Shown here piece by piece: positions 41,591 through 50,003 of a stretch of 64,000 nucleotides of DNA. This stretch comes from Streptomyces plumbidurans (GTDB lineage: Bacteria > Actinomycetota > Actinomycetes > Streptomycetales > Streptomycetaceae), in contig NZ_JAFJSY010000005.1 in the NCBI RefSeq assembly GCF_019857225.1, forward strand, positions 1 through 64,000. The letters are read 5' to 3'. The notes under the pieces were generated by a model. It was not told the DNA's origin, did no database searches, and saw only the letters and a program-made list of their open reading frames with translations. How positions within the stretch are numbered: the first letter of the stretch is position 1; the number at the start of each line of letters is the position of its first letter. The position numbers and the translations under genes are program-made.

Positions 41591-42061
41591 CTCGGTGAGG
41601 GCCGCGAGCTCCGCGTCCGCCCGTTCGGTGATGAGCGTCAGCACGCGTCCGGCGGCGGCGAGGTCCTCCGTGGAGATGCCGGCGTAGATGCGGGCCGTGA
41701 TCGGTGCGGTCTCCGCCGAGGTCGTCTCGTACGCCTCCCGTCCGGCGTCCGTGATCCGCACCAGGGACGGCTCCTCGGGGGCCAGCAGCCCTGCCGCGAT
41801 CAGCTCGTCCACCACGGAGTCCGCCTCCGTCGTGTCGATCTTCAGCGAGCCGGTGATGCCGTCGGTGACGGCGCTGCGCCCGACCGGGCCCTCGGCGACG
41901 GCGGCGAGCCGGAGCGTGACGGACTGCTGGAAGGTAATGCCGTGACGGGCCAGCACCTTTTCCAGGAGGGCGCGGCCCGCGTAGTGGGCCAGGGCGATGG
42001 TCCTGGGGTCCAGCAGGGGAGAGGTGGTTGGAGTGGGAGTGGTGGGAGTGGTGGTGGTCAT
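41588..42061 (-). CDS. MarR-like winged-helix protein
   Basis: This 157-residue protein has a Thr/Pro-rich low-complexity N-terminus and then a winged helix (FQQSVTLRLAAVAEGPVGRSAVTDGITGSLKIDTTEADSVVDELIAAGLL). Terminal helices could dimerise. It overlaps the preceding MarR gene by four bases (ATGA), so the two are translationally coupled and may form a heterodimer or act in sequence. The start codon lies inside a GTGGTG-rich stretch that codes for the Thr run. The stop is in a tandem repeat. Confidence 0.85.
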   Translation of the reverse strand: MTTTTPTTPTPTTSPLLDPRTIALAHYAGRALLEKVLARHGITFQQSVTLRLAAVAEGPVGRSAVTDGITGSLKIDTTEADSVVDELIAAGLLAPEEPSLVRITDAGREAYETTSAETAPITARIYAGISTEDLAAAGRVLTLITERADAELAALTE

Positions 42062-42564
42062 GACTGCTCCTTGTCGGAATCGCTGTCCATGGCTGGATGG
42101 TCGAGCGCTGCATGGTCGAGCGGTGCGTCGAGCAGGGTCACGAGGTCGCGGCTGAACTCCCGTGCGCGCGGGCTGTCGAGACCGCCGAGCGGCCGGAGCA
42201 GCTGCTGCAGCAGTCCGTGTACGACCTCGATGGCGCGTCCGGTGACCTCCTGGCCCTGTTCGGTCAGGGCCAGTTGCACGGCGCGGGGGTCCCGGGGGTC
42301 CCGGGTGCGCTCCAGCAGGCCGGCCGCCTCCAGGGCGCGGGCCAGCTTGGACACGTAGAGCGGTTCGAGCCCGGTGCGGTCGGCGAGCCGGCGCTGGCTG
42401 GGGCGCTCTCCGCCGCGCTGCATGCCGTACAGCGAGGCCACCAGCGAGTACTGGGCGTGGGTGAGTCCGAGCGGGGCGACCGCCCGGTCGACGGCCACAC
42501 GCCACTTCATCGACAGACGCCACACCAGGAAGCCGGGCGTCGCCTTCTCGAAACCTTGGCTCAT
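42058..42564 (-). CDS. MarR-family regulator
   Basis: This 168-residue MarR protein has the usual helix-turn-helix (PSQRRLADRTGLEPLYVSKLARALEAAGLLERTRDPRDPRAVQLALT), with the DPRDPRA wing. It sits upstream of a second MarR-like gene, overlapping by four bases, and is divergent from a pirin gene. A CATGGCTA palindrome and a direct repeat upstream are good operator candidates, so autoregulation and control of pirin are likely. Pirin-MarR neighbours often respond to oxidants or phenolics, which is inference. Confidence 0.93.
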   Translation of the reverse strand: MSQGFEKATPGFLVWRLSMKWRVAVDRAVAPLGLTHAQYSLVASLYGMQRGGERPSQRRLADRTGLEPLYVSKLARALEAAGLLERTRDPRDPRAVQLALTEQGQEVTGRAIEVVHGLLQQLLRPLGGLDSPRAREFSRDLVTLLDAPLDHAALDHPAMDSDSDKEQS

Positions 42565-42577
42565 GACAAATACGGTA

Positions 42578-42604
42578 CATGGCTACTATAGCCATGGCTA
42601 CTAT
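42578..42604. promoter_or_regulatory. MarR operator between marR and pirin genes
   Basis: CATGGCTA-CTA-TAGCCATG is a perfect palindrome at 42578-42596. CATGGCTACTAT also repeats directly at 42578-42589 and 42593-42604, a 15-bp step. It begins 13 bases upstream of the marR start. Confidence 0.75.
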
Positions 42605-42671
42605 TTGCGGCGGGCCGCACCGCCCGGGTGACGGACTGACGCGACGCCCGCGACAGGACTACCTTGGCGCC

Positions 42672-43637
42672 ATGAGCAATCTTGATCGCGAGCCCGTGCC
42701 CGCTCTGTGCGGCGGCCGCGGCTTCGTGGTGGCGGAGCCCGTGCGTGAACTCCTCAGCCCCCGCCGCGTCAAGCTCGGCGAGTCGACCGAGGTCCGCCGG
42801 CTGCTGCCCAACCTGGGCCGCCGCATGGTCGGCGCCTGGTGCTTCGTCGATCACTACGGCCCCGACGACATCGCCGACGAGCCCGGCATGCAGGTGCCAC
42901 CGCACCCCCACATGGGCCTGCAGACCGTCAGCTGGCTGCACGAGGGCGAGGTGCTGCACCGCGACTCCACCGGCAGCCTGCAGACCATCCGCCCCCGCGA
43001 ACTGGGCCTGATGACCTCGGGCCGGGCGATCAGCCACTCCGAGGAGAGCCCCCGCCCGCACGCCCGTCTGCTGCACGGCGCGCAGCTGTGGGTGGCCCTG
43101 CCCGACGACCACCGGCACACCGACCCGCGCTTCGAGCACCACGCCGAACTGCCCCTCGTCACCGCGCCCGGCCTCAGGGCCGCGCTGATCCTGGGCGACC
43201 TCGACGGCGCGACCTCGCCCGGTACGACGTACACCCCGATCGTCGGCGCCGACCTGGCCCTCGCGCGGGGCGCGGACGTACGGCTGCCGCTCCAGCCGGA
43301 CTTCGAGTACGCCGTGCTCTCCATGTCCGGCGAGGCGCACGTCGACGGTGTGCCGCTGCTGCCGGGCTCGATGCTCTACCTCGGCTGCGGTCGCGCCGAA
43401 CTGCCGCTGCGCGCCGAGTCGGAGGCGGGGCTGATGCTCCTGGGCGGTGAGCCGTTCGAGGAGGAGCTGATCATGTTCTGGAACTGGATCGGCCGCACAC
43501 AGCAGGAGATCGAACAGGCCCGCACGGACTGGATGACCGGCACGCGCTTCGGCGAGGTCAAGGGCTACGACGGCGACCCGCTCCCGGCGCCCGAACTGCC
43601 CCCGGTCCCGCTGAAGCCGCGGGGCAGGGTCCGCTGA
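42672..43637 (+). CDS. Pirin family protein
   Basis: This 321-residue bicupin has the pirin metal site: HPHMGLQTVSWLHEGEVLH supplies two His ligands and AISHSEES the third His and the Glu. Other parts, FVDHYGPD and GEAHVDGVPLLPG, fit the two cupin barrels. Some pirins are quercetinases that break flavonols, and others act as redox sensors, so function is uncertain. The ATG at 42672 is 76 bases from the MarR operator. Expression is probably MarR controlled. Confidence 0.92.
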   Translation: MSNLDREPVPALCGGRGFVVAEPVRELLSPRRVKLGESTEVRRLLPNLGRRMVGAWCFVDHYGPDDIADEPGMQVPPHPHMGLQTVSWLHEGEVLHRDSTGSLQTIRPRELGLMTSGRAISHSEESPRPHARLLHGAQLWVALPDDHRHTDPRFEHHAELPLVTAPGLRAALILGDLDGATSPGTTYTPIVGADLALARGADVRLPLQPDFEYAVLSMSGEAHVDGVPLLPGSMLYLGCGRAELPLRAESEAGLMLLGGEPFEEELIMFWNWIGRTQQEIEQARTDWMTGTRFGEVKGYDGDPLPAPELPPVPLKPRGRVR

Positions 43638-43677
43638 CCGTGCGGCACTTCAGGCGAAGCACGTGGGGGAGCGGGCC

Positions 43678-44448
43678 GTGAACCGGCACAGGGGCGTACT
43701 GGTGACCGGCGGCTCGCGGGGCATCGGCCGGGCGATCGCGCTGGCCTTCGCCGAAGGCGGCGACCGCGTCGCGATCCAGTACGCCGGCCGCCGCTCGGAC
43801 GCCGAGGAGACCCTGCGGCAGTTGCCCGGCGAAGGACACGCACTGCTCCAGGCGGACCTGGGCGATCCCGACGCGGCCGAGCGGCTGGTGGCCGAGGCGG
43901 TGACCGCGCTGGGCGTGGTGGACGTACTGGTGAACAACGCGGGTCTCGCGCCCACGGCGGACACCCGGCACACGATCTCCGACGTCCCGCTGGCCGACTG
44001 GCAGCGGATCTGGCGCCGTATGGTCCAGGTCAACCTGCTCCGTGCGGCCGACCTGAGCTGGGCCGTCGCCCGCCACCTGATCGACCGCGGCGCGCACGGA
44101 GCGATCGTGAACATCGGCTCACGCGGCGCGTTCCGCGGAGAACCGGACTTCCCGGCCTACGGGGCGACCAAGGCCGCACTGCACGCCCTCGGCCAGTCGT
44201 TGTCCGTGGCACTGGCCCCGCACGGCATCTCCGTCACCTCCGTCGCGCCCGGATTCGTGGCCACCGAGCGGCAGGCCGCGAAGCTGTCCGGACCGGAGGG
44301 CGAACGGCTGCGGCAGGAAAGCCCCTTCGGCAGGGTCGGCACCCCGGCCGAGATCGCCGCCACGGTCCATTTCCTGGCATCTCCCGCGGCAGTCTGGGCC
44401 TCGGGCACCGTCGTCGACGTCAACGGCGCGTCCTACCTGCGCACTTGA
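43678..44448 (+). CDS. Short-chain dehydrogenase/reductase
   Basis: This 256-residue SDR has TGGSRGIG at residues 10-17, NNAG near 87-90 and catalytic Tyr161-x3-Lys165 (YGATK). The end (GTVVDVNGASYLRT) is typical of FabG-like enzymes. The GTG at 43678 has GGGGGAG six bases upstream, better than the GTG five codons earlier. It reduces a carbonyl with NAD(P)H. It sits 40 bases after pirin and is probably in the same transcript. A 15-bp direct repeat follows shortly after the stop. Confidence 0.93.
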   Translation: MNRHRGVLVTGGSRGIGRAIALAFAEGGDRVAIQYAGRRSDAEETLRQLPGEGHALLQADLGDPDAAERLVAEAVTALGVVDVLVNNAGLAPTADTRHTISDVPLADWQRIWRRMVQVNLLRAADLSWAVARHLIDRGAHGAIVNIGSRGAFRGEPDFPAYGATKAALHALGQSLSVALAPHGISVTSVAPGFVATERQAAKLSGPEGERLRQESPFGRVGTPAEIAATVHFLASPAAVWASGTVVDVNGASYLRT

Positions 44449-44461
44449 CCTGTCCGACCGC

Positions 44462-44491
44462 GCGGGTATGCGTGAAGCGGGTATGCGTGAA
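44462..44491 (+). repeat. 15-bp perfect direct repeat downstream of the SDR gene
   Basis: GCGGGTATGCGTGAA occurs at 44462-44476 and again at 44477-44491, starting 13 bases after the SDR stop and 58 bases before the CoiA-like start. It may be an operator or another 3' tandem duplication; each unit holds a TGA. Confidence 0.7.
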
Positions 44492-44549
44492 ATGGGGCTG
44501 ACGATCAAGGAAAAGGCCCATTGTCAGTGGTGCGTCCTACTCTCGCAAT

Positions 44550-45881
44550 ATGACCTACAGCGTCTGGCACAGGGGCCTCGGTATCACGCTCGATCTGACC
44601 GAGGCGGATCTCGGGCACCCCGAATACCCGGGGCTGCTCGACGAGATCTACGGCAATTACCAGCCCGATCTTCTCTACTGCCTGGAAGCCCACGAGGACG
44701 AAGGGTTCGTCTGCCCCGGCTTCATGGCCATCCGCAAGGTCAGCGGCCGCCCGCACGCCATGCATGTGGCAAAAGGGGAACGCCCCGAGACAAAGGCGGA
44801 AAGCGATCTCCACAAAGCGCTCAGGGATTACACGGCCGGGGTCGCCTCAAACGAGGGATTCCGGGTGACACGGGCGGAAGACGCCGGCGGCGGAAAACGG
44901 CGTACGGACGTGACGGTGGAAGGCGCCGGCGAACACCGGCTCGCGTATGAAATTCAGCTCGCGGCGATAGCGGGCGGCTCCGTGGACGAGCGCACCCGTG
45001 GCGCCCGCGGGCAGGGCCTCACCCCGTTGTGGCTCGTCAACAACGAGAACGCGATCCCCATCGACCGCGCCCCCTGGGCCCGGCTGAACGTGCAGAGCTG
45101 GCGCGACGTCACCGACCGCGCCGCCCTGCCGGTGCGCGGAGGCATCAAGCATCTGCACATGTCCCGCTGCGACTGGAGCAACCCGGTGCCGTGCCGCCGC
45201 CGGGGCGCCGGCCGCTGCGGCGGCAGGCACGCGCTGTGGGAGCCGGTGCGGGGCCTGTACTACGACGACGTCATCCGCCGTACCGCCACCGGCGAACTCG
45301 TCTCGCTCTATCTGCCCCACCCGGCGGGCCGCCGCGGCTGGCACATGTGGGTCACCCCGGCCGACAAGGAGGAGTTCCTCGAAGGCCGCCCCGAGCCCGT
45401 ACCGGGCGCGCCGCCACAGAGCCCGCCTGACGGCGCGCCGCTGCTGCCCGCTCCCCGGGTGGAGGCGGGGTCCGACGGATCGGCCGAGGGCGTGCACTCC
45501 GAGCTCACCCGGGCGCGCGACGACGAGCGGCCCATCGACGCCTCGCTCTGGCACACCGAACCGGGACCGGCCGCCTTCTCCCGGCCGTTCACGGTGGGCG
45601 AGTTCGTCATACCGGGCGACCTCGTGGCAGCACGGCGCACCTTCACCCGGGCCCTGGAGCACAGCGCCGACATCGCGGCGCATCTGCCCAGCGGCGCGGA
45701 CATCGTGGAGGGACGCGCCGAGATCACCGCGGAGCAGCGCGAGCGGCTTGGCAACGCCCGCGAGCGCTGCCGGCGCCTGGCCGAGGAGATGCACACCCAT
45801 CCCTGGTGGGAGACCGTCGGTGATCGTCACGCCGCGCGCGAGGCACTGACGTATGCGGCCACTCACGACTCCGCGTTCTAG
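44550..45881 (+). CDS. CoiA-like nuclease-domain protein
   Basis: This 443-residue protein resembles actinobacterial competence protein CoiA-type proteins. A restriction-endonuclease-like (PD-(D/E)xK) core is visible as Glu84 in TKAESDLHKAL, Asp120 in RRTDVTV and Glu134-x-Gln136 in YEIQLAA, followed by a Cys-rich zinc-binding stretch CDWSNPVPCRRRGAGRC near residue 210. The middle is Pro-rich and probably disordered, and a helical C-terminal domain follows. In naturally competent bacteria CoiA processes recombination intermediates, but Streptomyces lack classical competence, so its DNA substrate is unknown. It is monocistronic with a hairpin after the stop. Confidence 0.78.
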   Translation: MTYSVWHRGLGITLDLTEADLGHPEYPGLLDEIYGNYQPDLLYCLEAHEDEGFVCPGFMAIRKVSGRPHAMHVAKGERPETKAESDLHKALRDYTAGVASNEGFRVTRAEDAGGGKRRTDVTVEGAGEHRLAYEIQLAAIAGGSVDERTRGARGQGLTPLWLVNNENAIPIDRAPWARLNVQSWRDVTDRAALPVRGGIKHLHMSRCDWSNPVPCRRRGAGRCGGRHALWEPVRGLYYDDVIRRTATGELVSLYLPHPAGRRGWHMWVTPADKEEFLEGRPEPVPGAPPQSPPDGAPLLPAPRVEAGSDGSAEGVHSELTRARDDERPIDASLWHTEPGPAAFSRPFTVGEFVIPGDLVAARRTFTRALEHSADIAAHLPSGADIVEGRAEITAEQRERLGNARERCRRLAEEMHTHPWWETVGDRHAAREALTYAATHDSAF

Positions 45882-45890
45882 ATGCATCGA

Positions 45891-45911
45891 CCGGGAGCGG
45901 TGGTCTCCCGG
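45891..45911 (+). terminator. Hairpin after the CoiA-like gene
   Basis: CCGGGAG (45891-45897) and CTCCCGG (45905-45911) form a 7-bp stem with a 7-base loop, 10 bases after the stop. Confidence 0.55.
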
Positions 45912-45930
45912 TGGACGGAAGGCTGGACAG

Positions 45931-45957
45931 GTTGGAATATCCGTCCAACGACTGGAC
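45931..45957 (+). promoter_or_regulatory. Overlapping inverted repeats upstream of the DauR-like gene
   Basis: GTTGGA (45931-45936) pairs with TCCAAC (45944-45949), and GTCCA (45943-45947) pairs with TGGAC (45953-45957). TAGTCT at 45961 could be a -10 element just before AAGAGG. Likely operator of the DauR-like protein. Confidence 0.5.
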
Positions 45958-45973
45958 TGTTAGTCTAAGAGGC

Positions 45974-46663
45974 ATGACCGCCCACCAGACCACGGAGATC
46001 GAGGACGCCGAGCGCGATGCGATCCTCGCCGCGCTGCGTCCCGTCGTCGACGGACTCGTGGCCACCTTCGGCCCGATGTGCGAGGTCGTCCTGCACGACT
46101 ACCGGCGGCCGGAGCAGTCGGTCGTCGCCGTGGCCGGTTCGGTGACCGGGCGGGCCGTGGGCGGGGCGATGAGCGAGATCGGCATGCGGATGCTCGCGCG
46201 CGGCGACGAAGCCGCGGACGACCTGAACTACGTCACCCGCACCGGAGCCGGAAAGCTGGTCAAGTCCTCCACGATGGTGCTGCGCGACTCCACGGGAGCG
46301 GTGTTCGGCGCCCTGTGCGTCAATGTCGACATCACCGTGGTCAACGAGGCGCAGGCGCTGCTCGGCGCGCTGGCCGGCCCCTCCGCGGCAGCCGCCGAAC
46401 CACCGGTCACCGCCTTCGGCAACGACATCGACTCCGTCGTGGACGCCATCCTCGACGCCCACCGGCTCGGGCATCACCAGAGCTGGTCCGGGCTCGACCG
46501 CACCGAACGCCTCGACCTGTTCCACAGCCTCGACGAGCACGGTGTGTTCGCCGTGCGCCGGGCGGTCGAACACGTCGCCGCCCGGCTCGGCATCTCCCGT
46601 GCCTCGGCCTACAGCTATCTCTCCCAGGCGCGTGCCGCCACCGACCCGACCACCACCACCTAA
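45974..46663 (+). CDS. DauR/YheO-like PAS-HTH regulator
   Basis: This 229-residue protein has an N-terminal PAS-like YheO domain (CEVVLHDYRRPEQSVVAVAG and a GALCVNVDIT strand) and a C-terminal HTH_22 domain (FAVRRAVEHVAARLGISRASAYSYLSQAR). In Pseudomonas, DauR represses D-arginine catabolism and relatives regulate amino-acid dehydratases. Here it lies 8 bases upstream of a PLP dehydratase, so it likely controls that gene. An inverted-repeat cluster upstream is a candidate operator. AAGAGG precedes the ATG. Confidence 0.88.
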   Translation: MTAHQTTEIEDAERDAILAALRPVVDGLVATFGPMCEVVLHDYRRPEQSVVAVAGSVTGRAVGGAMSEIGMRMLARGDEAADDLNYVTRTGAGKLVKSSTMVLRDSTGAVFGALCVNVDITVVNEAQALLGALAGPSAAAAEPPVTAFGNDIDSVVDAILDAHRLGHHQSWSGLDRTERLDLFHSLDEHGVFAVRRAVEHVAARLGISRASAYSYLSQARAATDPTTTT

Positions 46664-46671
46664 GGACACGC

Positions 46672-47655
46672 GTGACGACCACCACCGCACCGGTCACCCT
46701 CGACTCCATCCGCGACGCCGCCGCCCGGCTCAAGGGCATCGCCCACCGCACCCCGGTGCTCCGCTCCCGGACCCTCGACGCACTCGTCGGCGCCGAGGTC
46801 CACCTCAAGTGCGAGAACTTCCAGCGCGTGGGCGCCTTCAAGTTCCGCGGCGCCTACAACGCGGCCTCCCGGCTCACCCCGGAGCAACTGTCCCGGGGCA
46901 TCGCCGCCTACTCCTCCGGCAACCACGCCCAGGCCGTCGCCCTCGCCGCCCGCGAACTCGGCACCTCCGCCGTGATCGTCATGCCCGAGGACACCCCGGC
47001 CTCCAAGCGCGGGGCCACCCTCGGCTACGGCGCCGAGGTCGTCACCTACGACCGCTACACCGAGGACCGTGTCGCGGTCGGCGAAGCCCTGGCCGCCGAG
47101 CGCTCCCTCGCCCTCATCCCGCCCTACGAGCACCCGCACGTACTGGCAGGACAGGGCACCGCGGCCCTCGAACTCCTGGAGGAGACGGGCGAGTTGGACG
47201 CCCTGATCGTGCCCGTCGGCGGCGGGGGACTGATCGCCGGCTCCGCCACGGCGGCCAAGGGGCTGTACCCCGCGACCCGGGTGCTCGGCGTCGAGCCGGA
47301 GGCCGGGGACGACACCAAGCAGTCCCTCGAGGCGGGACGGCGCGTCACCATTCCCGTACCGCGCACGATCGCCGACGGGCAGGCGGCCGAGACGCCCGGC
47401 GAGCTGACGTTCTCCGTCAACCGCAGGCTCGTCGACGGGATCGCCCTCGTGTCCGACGACGAGATCCGGGACGCCATGCGCTTCGCGTTCGAGCGCCTGA
47501 AGATCGTCGTCGAGCCGAGCGGTGCCACCCCGCTGGCCGCGCTGCTCGCCGGACGCGTGGAGTCCCTGCCGCCGCGGATCGGAGTCGTCCTCTCCGGCGG
47601 CAACGTGGACGCGGACCGCTTCGCCCGGCTGTGCGGCCGGGCGGCGCGGTCATGA
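46672..47655 (+). CDS. PLP-dependent threonine / hydroxyaspartate ammonia-lyase
   Basis: This 327-residue fold-type II enzyme has the PLP lysine Lys57 in FKFRGAYNA, the SSGNHAQ substrate loop (Ser81-His85) and the phosphate glycine loop VPVGGGGLIAG. There is no C-terminal ACT regulatory domain, so it is the catabolic type related to serine racemase, threonine deaminase and threo-3-hydroxyaspartate ammonia-lyase. The GTG at 46672 has AAGGA five bases upstream, overlapping the regulator's stop. The DauR-like regulator next door favours catabolism of a hydroxy amino acid. Its stop overlaps the next gene by six bases in antisense. Confidence 0.9.
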   Translation: MTTTTAPVTLDSIRDAAARLKGIAHRTPVLRSRTLDALVGAEVHLKCENFQRVGAFKFRGAYNAASRLTPEQLSRGIAAYSSGNHAQAVALAARELGTSAVIVMPEDTPASKRGATLGYGAEVVTYDRYTEDRVAVGEALAAERSLALIPPYEHPHVLAGQGTAALELLEETGELDALIVPVGGGGLIAGSATAAKGLYPATRVLGVEPEAGDDTKQSLEAGRRVTIPVPRTIADGQAAETPGELTFSVNRRLVDGIALVSDDEIRDAMRFAFERLKIVVEPSGATPLAALLAGRVESLPPRIGVVLSGGNVDADRFARLCGRAARS

Positions 47656-48045
47656 CCAGAACGCGTCGTCCGCGTCGATGTTCTCGACGCACTCGTCTAG
47701 ATCGGTGATCTTGTCCCCGACGATCCGGAAGACGATCCCTCCGTTCTGGTCCAGGCTCTTGTCACCGCGCCGTGCGGTGGCGTGGTGCAGGGAGACGGCG
47801 TGGCCTCGGCCGTCCACCAGCACGGTGCGCAGTTCGACCCTGAAGGTGCCGCCCGTCTGCTCCATGAGCTTGCCGTAGTGGCCGAGGACCGCGTCGACCC
47901 CCTTGAAGTCCCCGGACAGCGGGTGGCTGCCGGGCGCATGCTGCGAGGCGTCGCTCGTCATCAGCGAGCGCAGAGTGTCCATGTCACCGCGTGAGAAGGC
48001 TTCGTAGCCCTTGCGGATGAGCAGTGCGTGAGGGTGTTCGGCCAC
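47650..48045 (-). CDS. SnoaL-like / NTF2-fold protein
   Basis: This 131-residue alpha-beta cone protein begins HALLIRKGYEAFSRGDMDTLRSLM and ends with GGIVFRIVGDKITDLDECVENIDADDAFW, the NTF2-like pattern. GTG 48045 is chosen because AAAGGTGG lies 8 bases upstream; an earlier in-frame GTG (48057) overlaps that site. Relatives are small isomerases, cyclases or polyketide-associated proteins, and others have no known activity. No partner gene is apparent. It converges on the dehydratase gene. Confidence 0.8.
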   Translation of the reverse strand: MAEHPHALLIRKGYEAFSRGDMDTLRSLMTSDASQHAPGSHPLSGDFKGVDAVLGHYGKLMEQTGGTFRVELRTVLVDGRGHAVSLHHATARRGDKSLDQNGGIVFRIVGDKITDLDECVENIDADDAFWS

Positions 48046-48216
48046 GATGATCGCCACCTTTCTGGTGTTTCGGCGACTGCGGCTCTCGCATCAGTCTGCT
48101 CCTTTATGCCGGACTTGTCCGCTGCTCTGCGAAGCCCGTGTTCACCCGAATGGCGGTGCCGACTGGACGGGCGGACGATGGTGTGGTGGGCGGGGCCGGC
48201 ACGGAAGGGAGCCGTC

Positions 48217-48579
48217 ATGATCGAGGTCAAGGCTGTCGACAAGCCGGACGAACGGCGCGATTTCCCGCGCGGCCATCTGGAAGCCGTCCATATGACCGGA
48301 CTCGACTTCGCGGTGGGTACGTTCGAGCCGGGCTGGCGCTGGTCGGAGTCCGTGGCGCCGATCGCCGGGACACAGAGCTGCCAGGTCCATCACAACGGTT
48401 ACTGCGTATCGGGACGCATGCACGTCCGCATGGACGACGGCGGCGAACGCGAGGTGGGACCGGGCGACGTCTTCGTCATCAGCCCCGGGCACGACGCCTG
48501 GATCGTCGGCGACGAACCGTGCGTGGTGTACGACTTCGCGGGCACCATGGCGACGGACTACGCCAAGGCCAAGGAGTAG
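48217..48579 (+). CDS. Cupin-domain protein
   Basis: This 120-residue single cupin has the two cupin motifs as FEPGWRWSESVAPIAGTQSCQVHHNGYCVSGRM and GPGDVFVISPGHDAWIVGDEPC. Metal ligands can be proposed at the His pair of VHH and at H in PGHD. GGAAGGGAG precedes the ATG. It may be a metal-dependent isomerase or sensor. A small hairpin follows. Confidence 0.82.
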   Translation: MIEVKAVDKPDERRDFPRGHLEAVHMTGLDFAVGTFEPGWRWSESVAPIAGTQSCQVHHNGYCVSGRMHVRMDDGGEREVGPGDVFVISPGHDAWIVGDEPCVVYDFAGTMATDYAKAKE

Positions 48580-48590
48580 GGGCGCTTGGC

Positions 48591-48606
48591 GGAGTGCGCT
48601 CACTCC
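48591..48606 (+). terminator. Hairpin between cupin and CoxE-like genes
   Basis: GGAGTG (48591-48596) and CACTCC (48601-48606) form a 6-bp stem with a CGCT loop, between convergent genes. Confidence 0.4.
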
Positions 48607-48632
48607 AGGACGGGGGAGGGAGGAGCTGACGC

Positions 48633-50003
48633 TCAGACCGGGAGCAGTCGGGTGATGAGTGCGCCGAGCTGGCGGGCGTTGCGGCACTCGTGCATCTCCA
48701 CCAGCTCCGCGTACTCGGGCGCGGCGGAGTCGCCCGTGCCCCACTGGGCGCGCGGCTCGGGGTTCAACCAGTAGACGCGCCGGGAGCGTTCGGCGATCTG
48801 CCGCACCGCCGCGAGGTTCGGGTCGCTCATGTTCGTACGGGCGTCACCGAGCACGAACACCGTGGTGCGCGGGCCGACCGCGGCGCCGTACCGTTCGGCG
48901 AACTCGCCCAGCGCGACGCCGTAGTCACTGCTGCCGTGCCAGCCCGTGAGGGTCGCCTCCGCCTGGATGCGCGCGCCCAGACCCTGGGGGTCGGCGGCGC
49001 CGTGTTCGAGAAGCGGGGTCACCTCGTCGAGCCGGTTGACGAAGGCGAACACCCGCACCTTGCTGAACTGGTCGTGCAGCGCCTGCACCAGCAGCATCGT
49101 GAAGTCGGAGAACCCGGACACCGAGCCCGACACATCGCACAACAGCACCAGTTCGGGCCGTACGGGACGGCGCCGGCGCAGCACCGGCTTGACCGGCACA
49201 CCGCCGGTGGACAGCGAGCCGCGCAGGGTGCGGCGCAGGTCGATGCTGCCGCGTGCGGCACGCCGTCTGCGGGCCGCGAGCCGGGTGGCGAGCTTGCGGG
49301 CCAGCGGCTGAACCATGCGGCGCAGCTCGGCCAGTTGGAGCTTGCCCGCATACAGGAAGTCGAGCCGGTCGGGCGTCGTGGCCACCGCGCGCCGGGCCAG
49401 TTGGTCCCGGTCGCGCCGCTCGGCGACCCGGCGCCGCGCCTCGGTGGCCACCTGCCGCCGGAAGGTCTCGATACGCCGCCTGATCTCGTCCTCGAGCAGC
49501 CGGTCGGTGAACCCCGAAGTGCCGCCCTGCGCACGGAGGTTGTCGCGGACGCGGGCGAACAGCGTCTGCGGGCGGAGCCGGTCGAGCGTCTGCTGCGAGG
49601 ACCAGCCGTCCGAACCGGGGGAGGAGCCGTAACCGCCGAAGCCGTCCACGGCCTCGGCCGCCAGCCGCGCCATCAGGGCCTCGTCGCCCGCCGCCAGCGC
49701 CTCGGCGAGCCGCTCGCGCAGCTCCTCCCGGTCCGCGGGCCCGCTGTCGGGCGCGCCGATGCCGCTCGGGAAGTACAGGTCGAAGACCGGGTCGAACACC
49801 TGCCGTTGGACCGTGCCGTGCAGCAGCGTCGCGGCCAGGCCCTCCCGCAGCGTCTCCCGGTCGGCCAGACCCAGCGCCGCCACCGCCTGCGCCGCGTCCA
49901 CGGTCTCGCCGGTGCCGATCCGCATGCCGTGCGCCCGCAGCGCCCCGACCAGGGAGGTCAGGCGCTCCGCCACGCCAAGGGCGGTCACTTCGGGGGCGGT
50001 CAC
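48633..50003 (-). CDS. VWA-domain protein, CoxE-like
   Basis: This protein of 456 residues has an N-terminal helical CoxE-type region, an Arg-rich middle and a C-terminal von Willebrand A domain with the metal site D-V-S-G-S (Asp290) in LVLLCDVSGSVSGF and a downstream GDARTNMSD. Together with its MoxR partner it forms the MoxR-VWA pairing known to assemble or insert cofactors in enzymes such as CO dehydrogenase. The GTG at 50003 overlaps the ATPase stop by GTGA. The client enzyme is not next door. The Tat-exported Mo oxidoreductase at 1-4 kb is a speculative candidate only. Confidence 0.88.
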   Translation of the reverse strand: MTAPEVTALGVAERLTSLVGALRAHGMRIGTGETVDAAQAVAALGLADRETLREGLAATLLHGTVQRQVFDPVFDLYFPSGIGAPDSGPADREELRERLAEALAAGDEALMARLAAEAVDGFGGYGSSPGSDGWSSQQTLDRLRPQTLFARVRDNLRAQGGTSGFTDRLLEDEIRRRIETFRRQVATEARRRVAERRDRDQLARRAVATTPDRLDFLYAGKLQLAELRRMVQPLARKLATRLAARRRRAARGSIDLRRTLRGSLSTGGVPVKPVLRRRRPVRPELVLLCDVSGSVSGFSDFTMLLVQALHDQFSKVRVFAFVNRLDEVTPLLEHGAADPQGLGARIQAEATLTGWHGSSDYGVALGEFAERYGAAVGPRTTVFVLGDARTNMSDPNLAAVRQIAERSRRVYWLNPEPRAQWGTGDSAAPEYAELVEMHECRNARQLGALITRLLPV

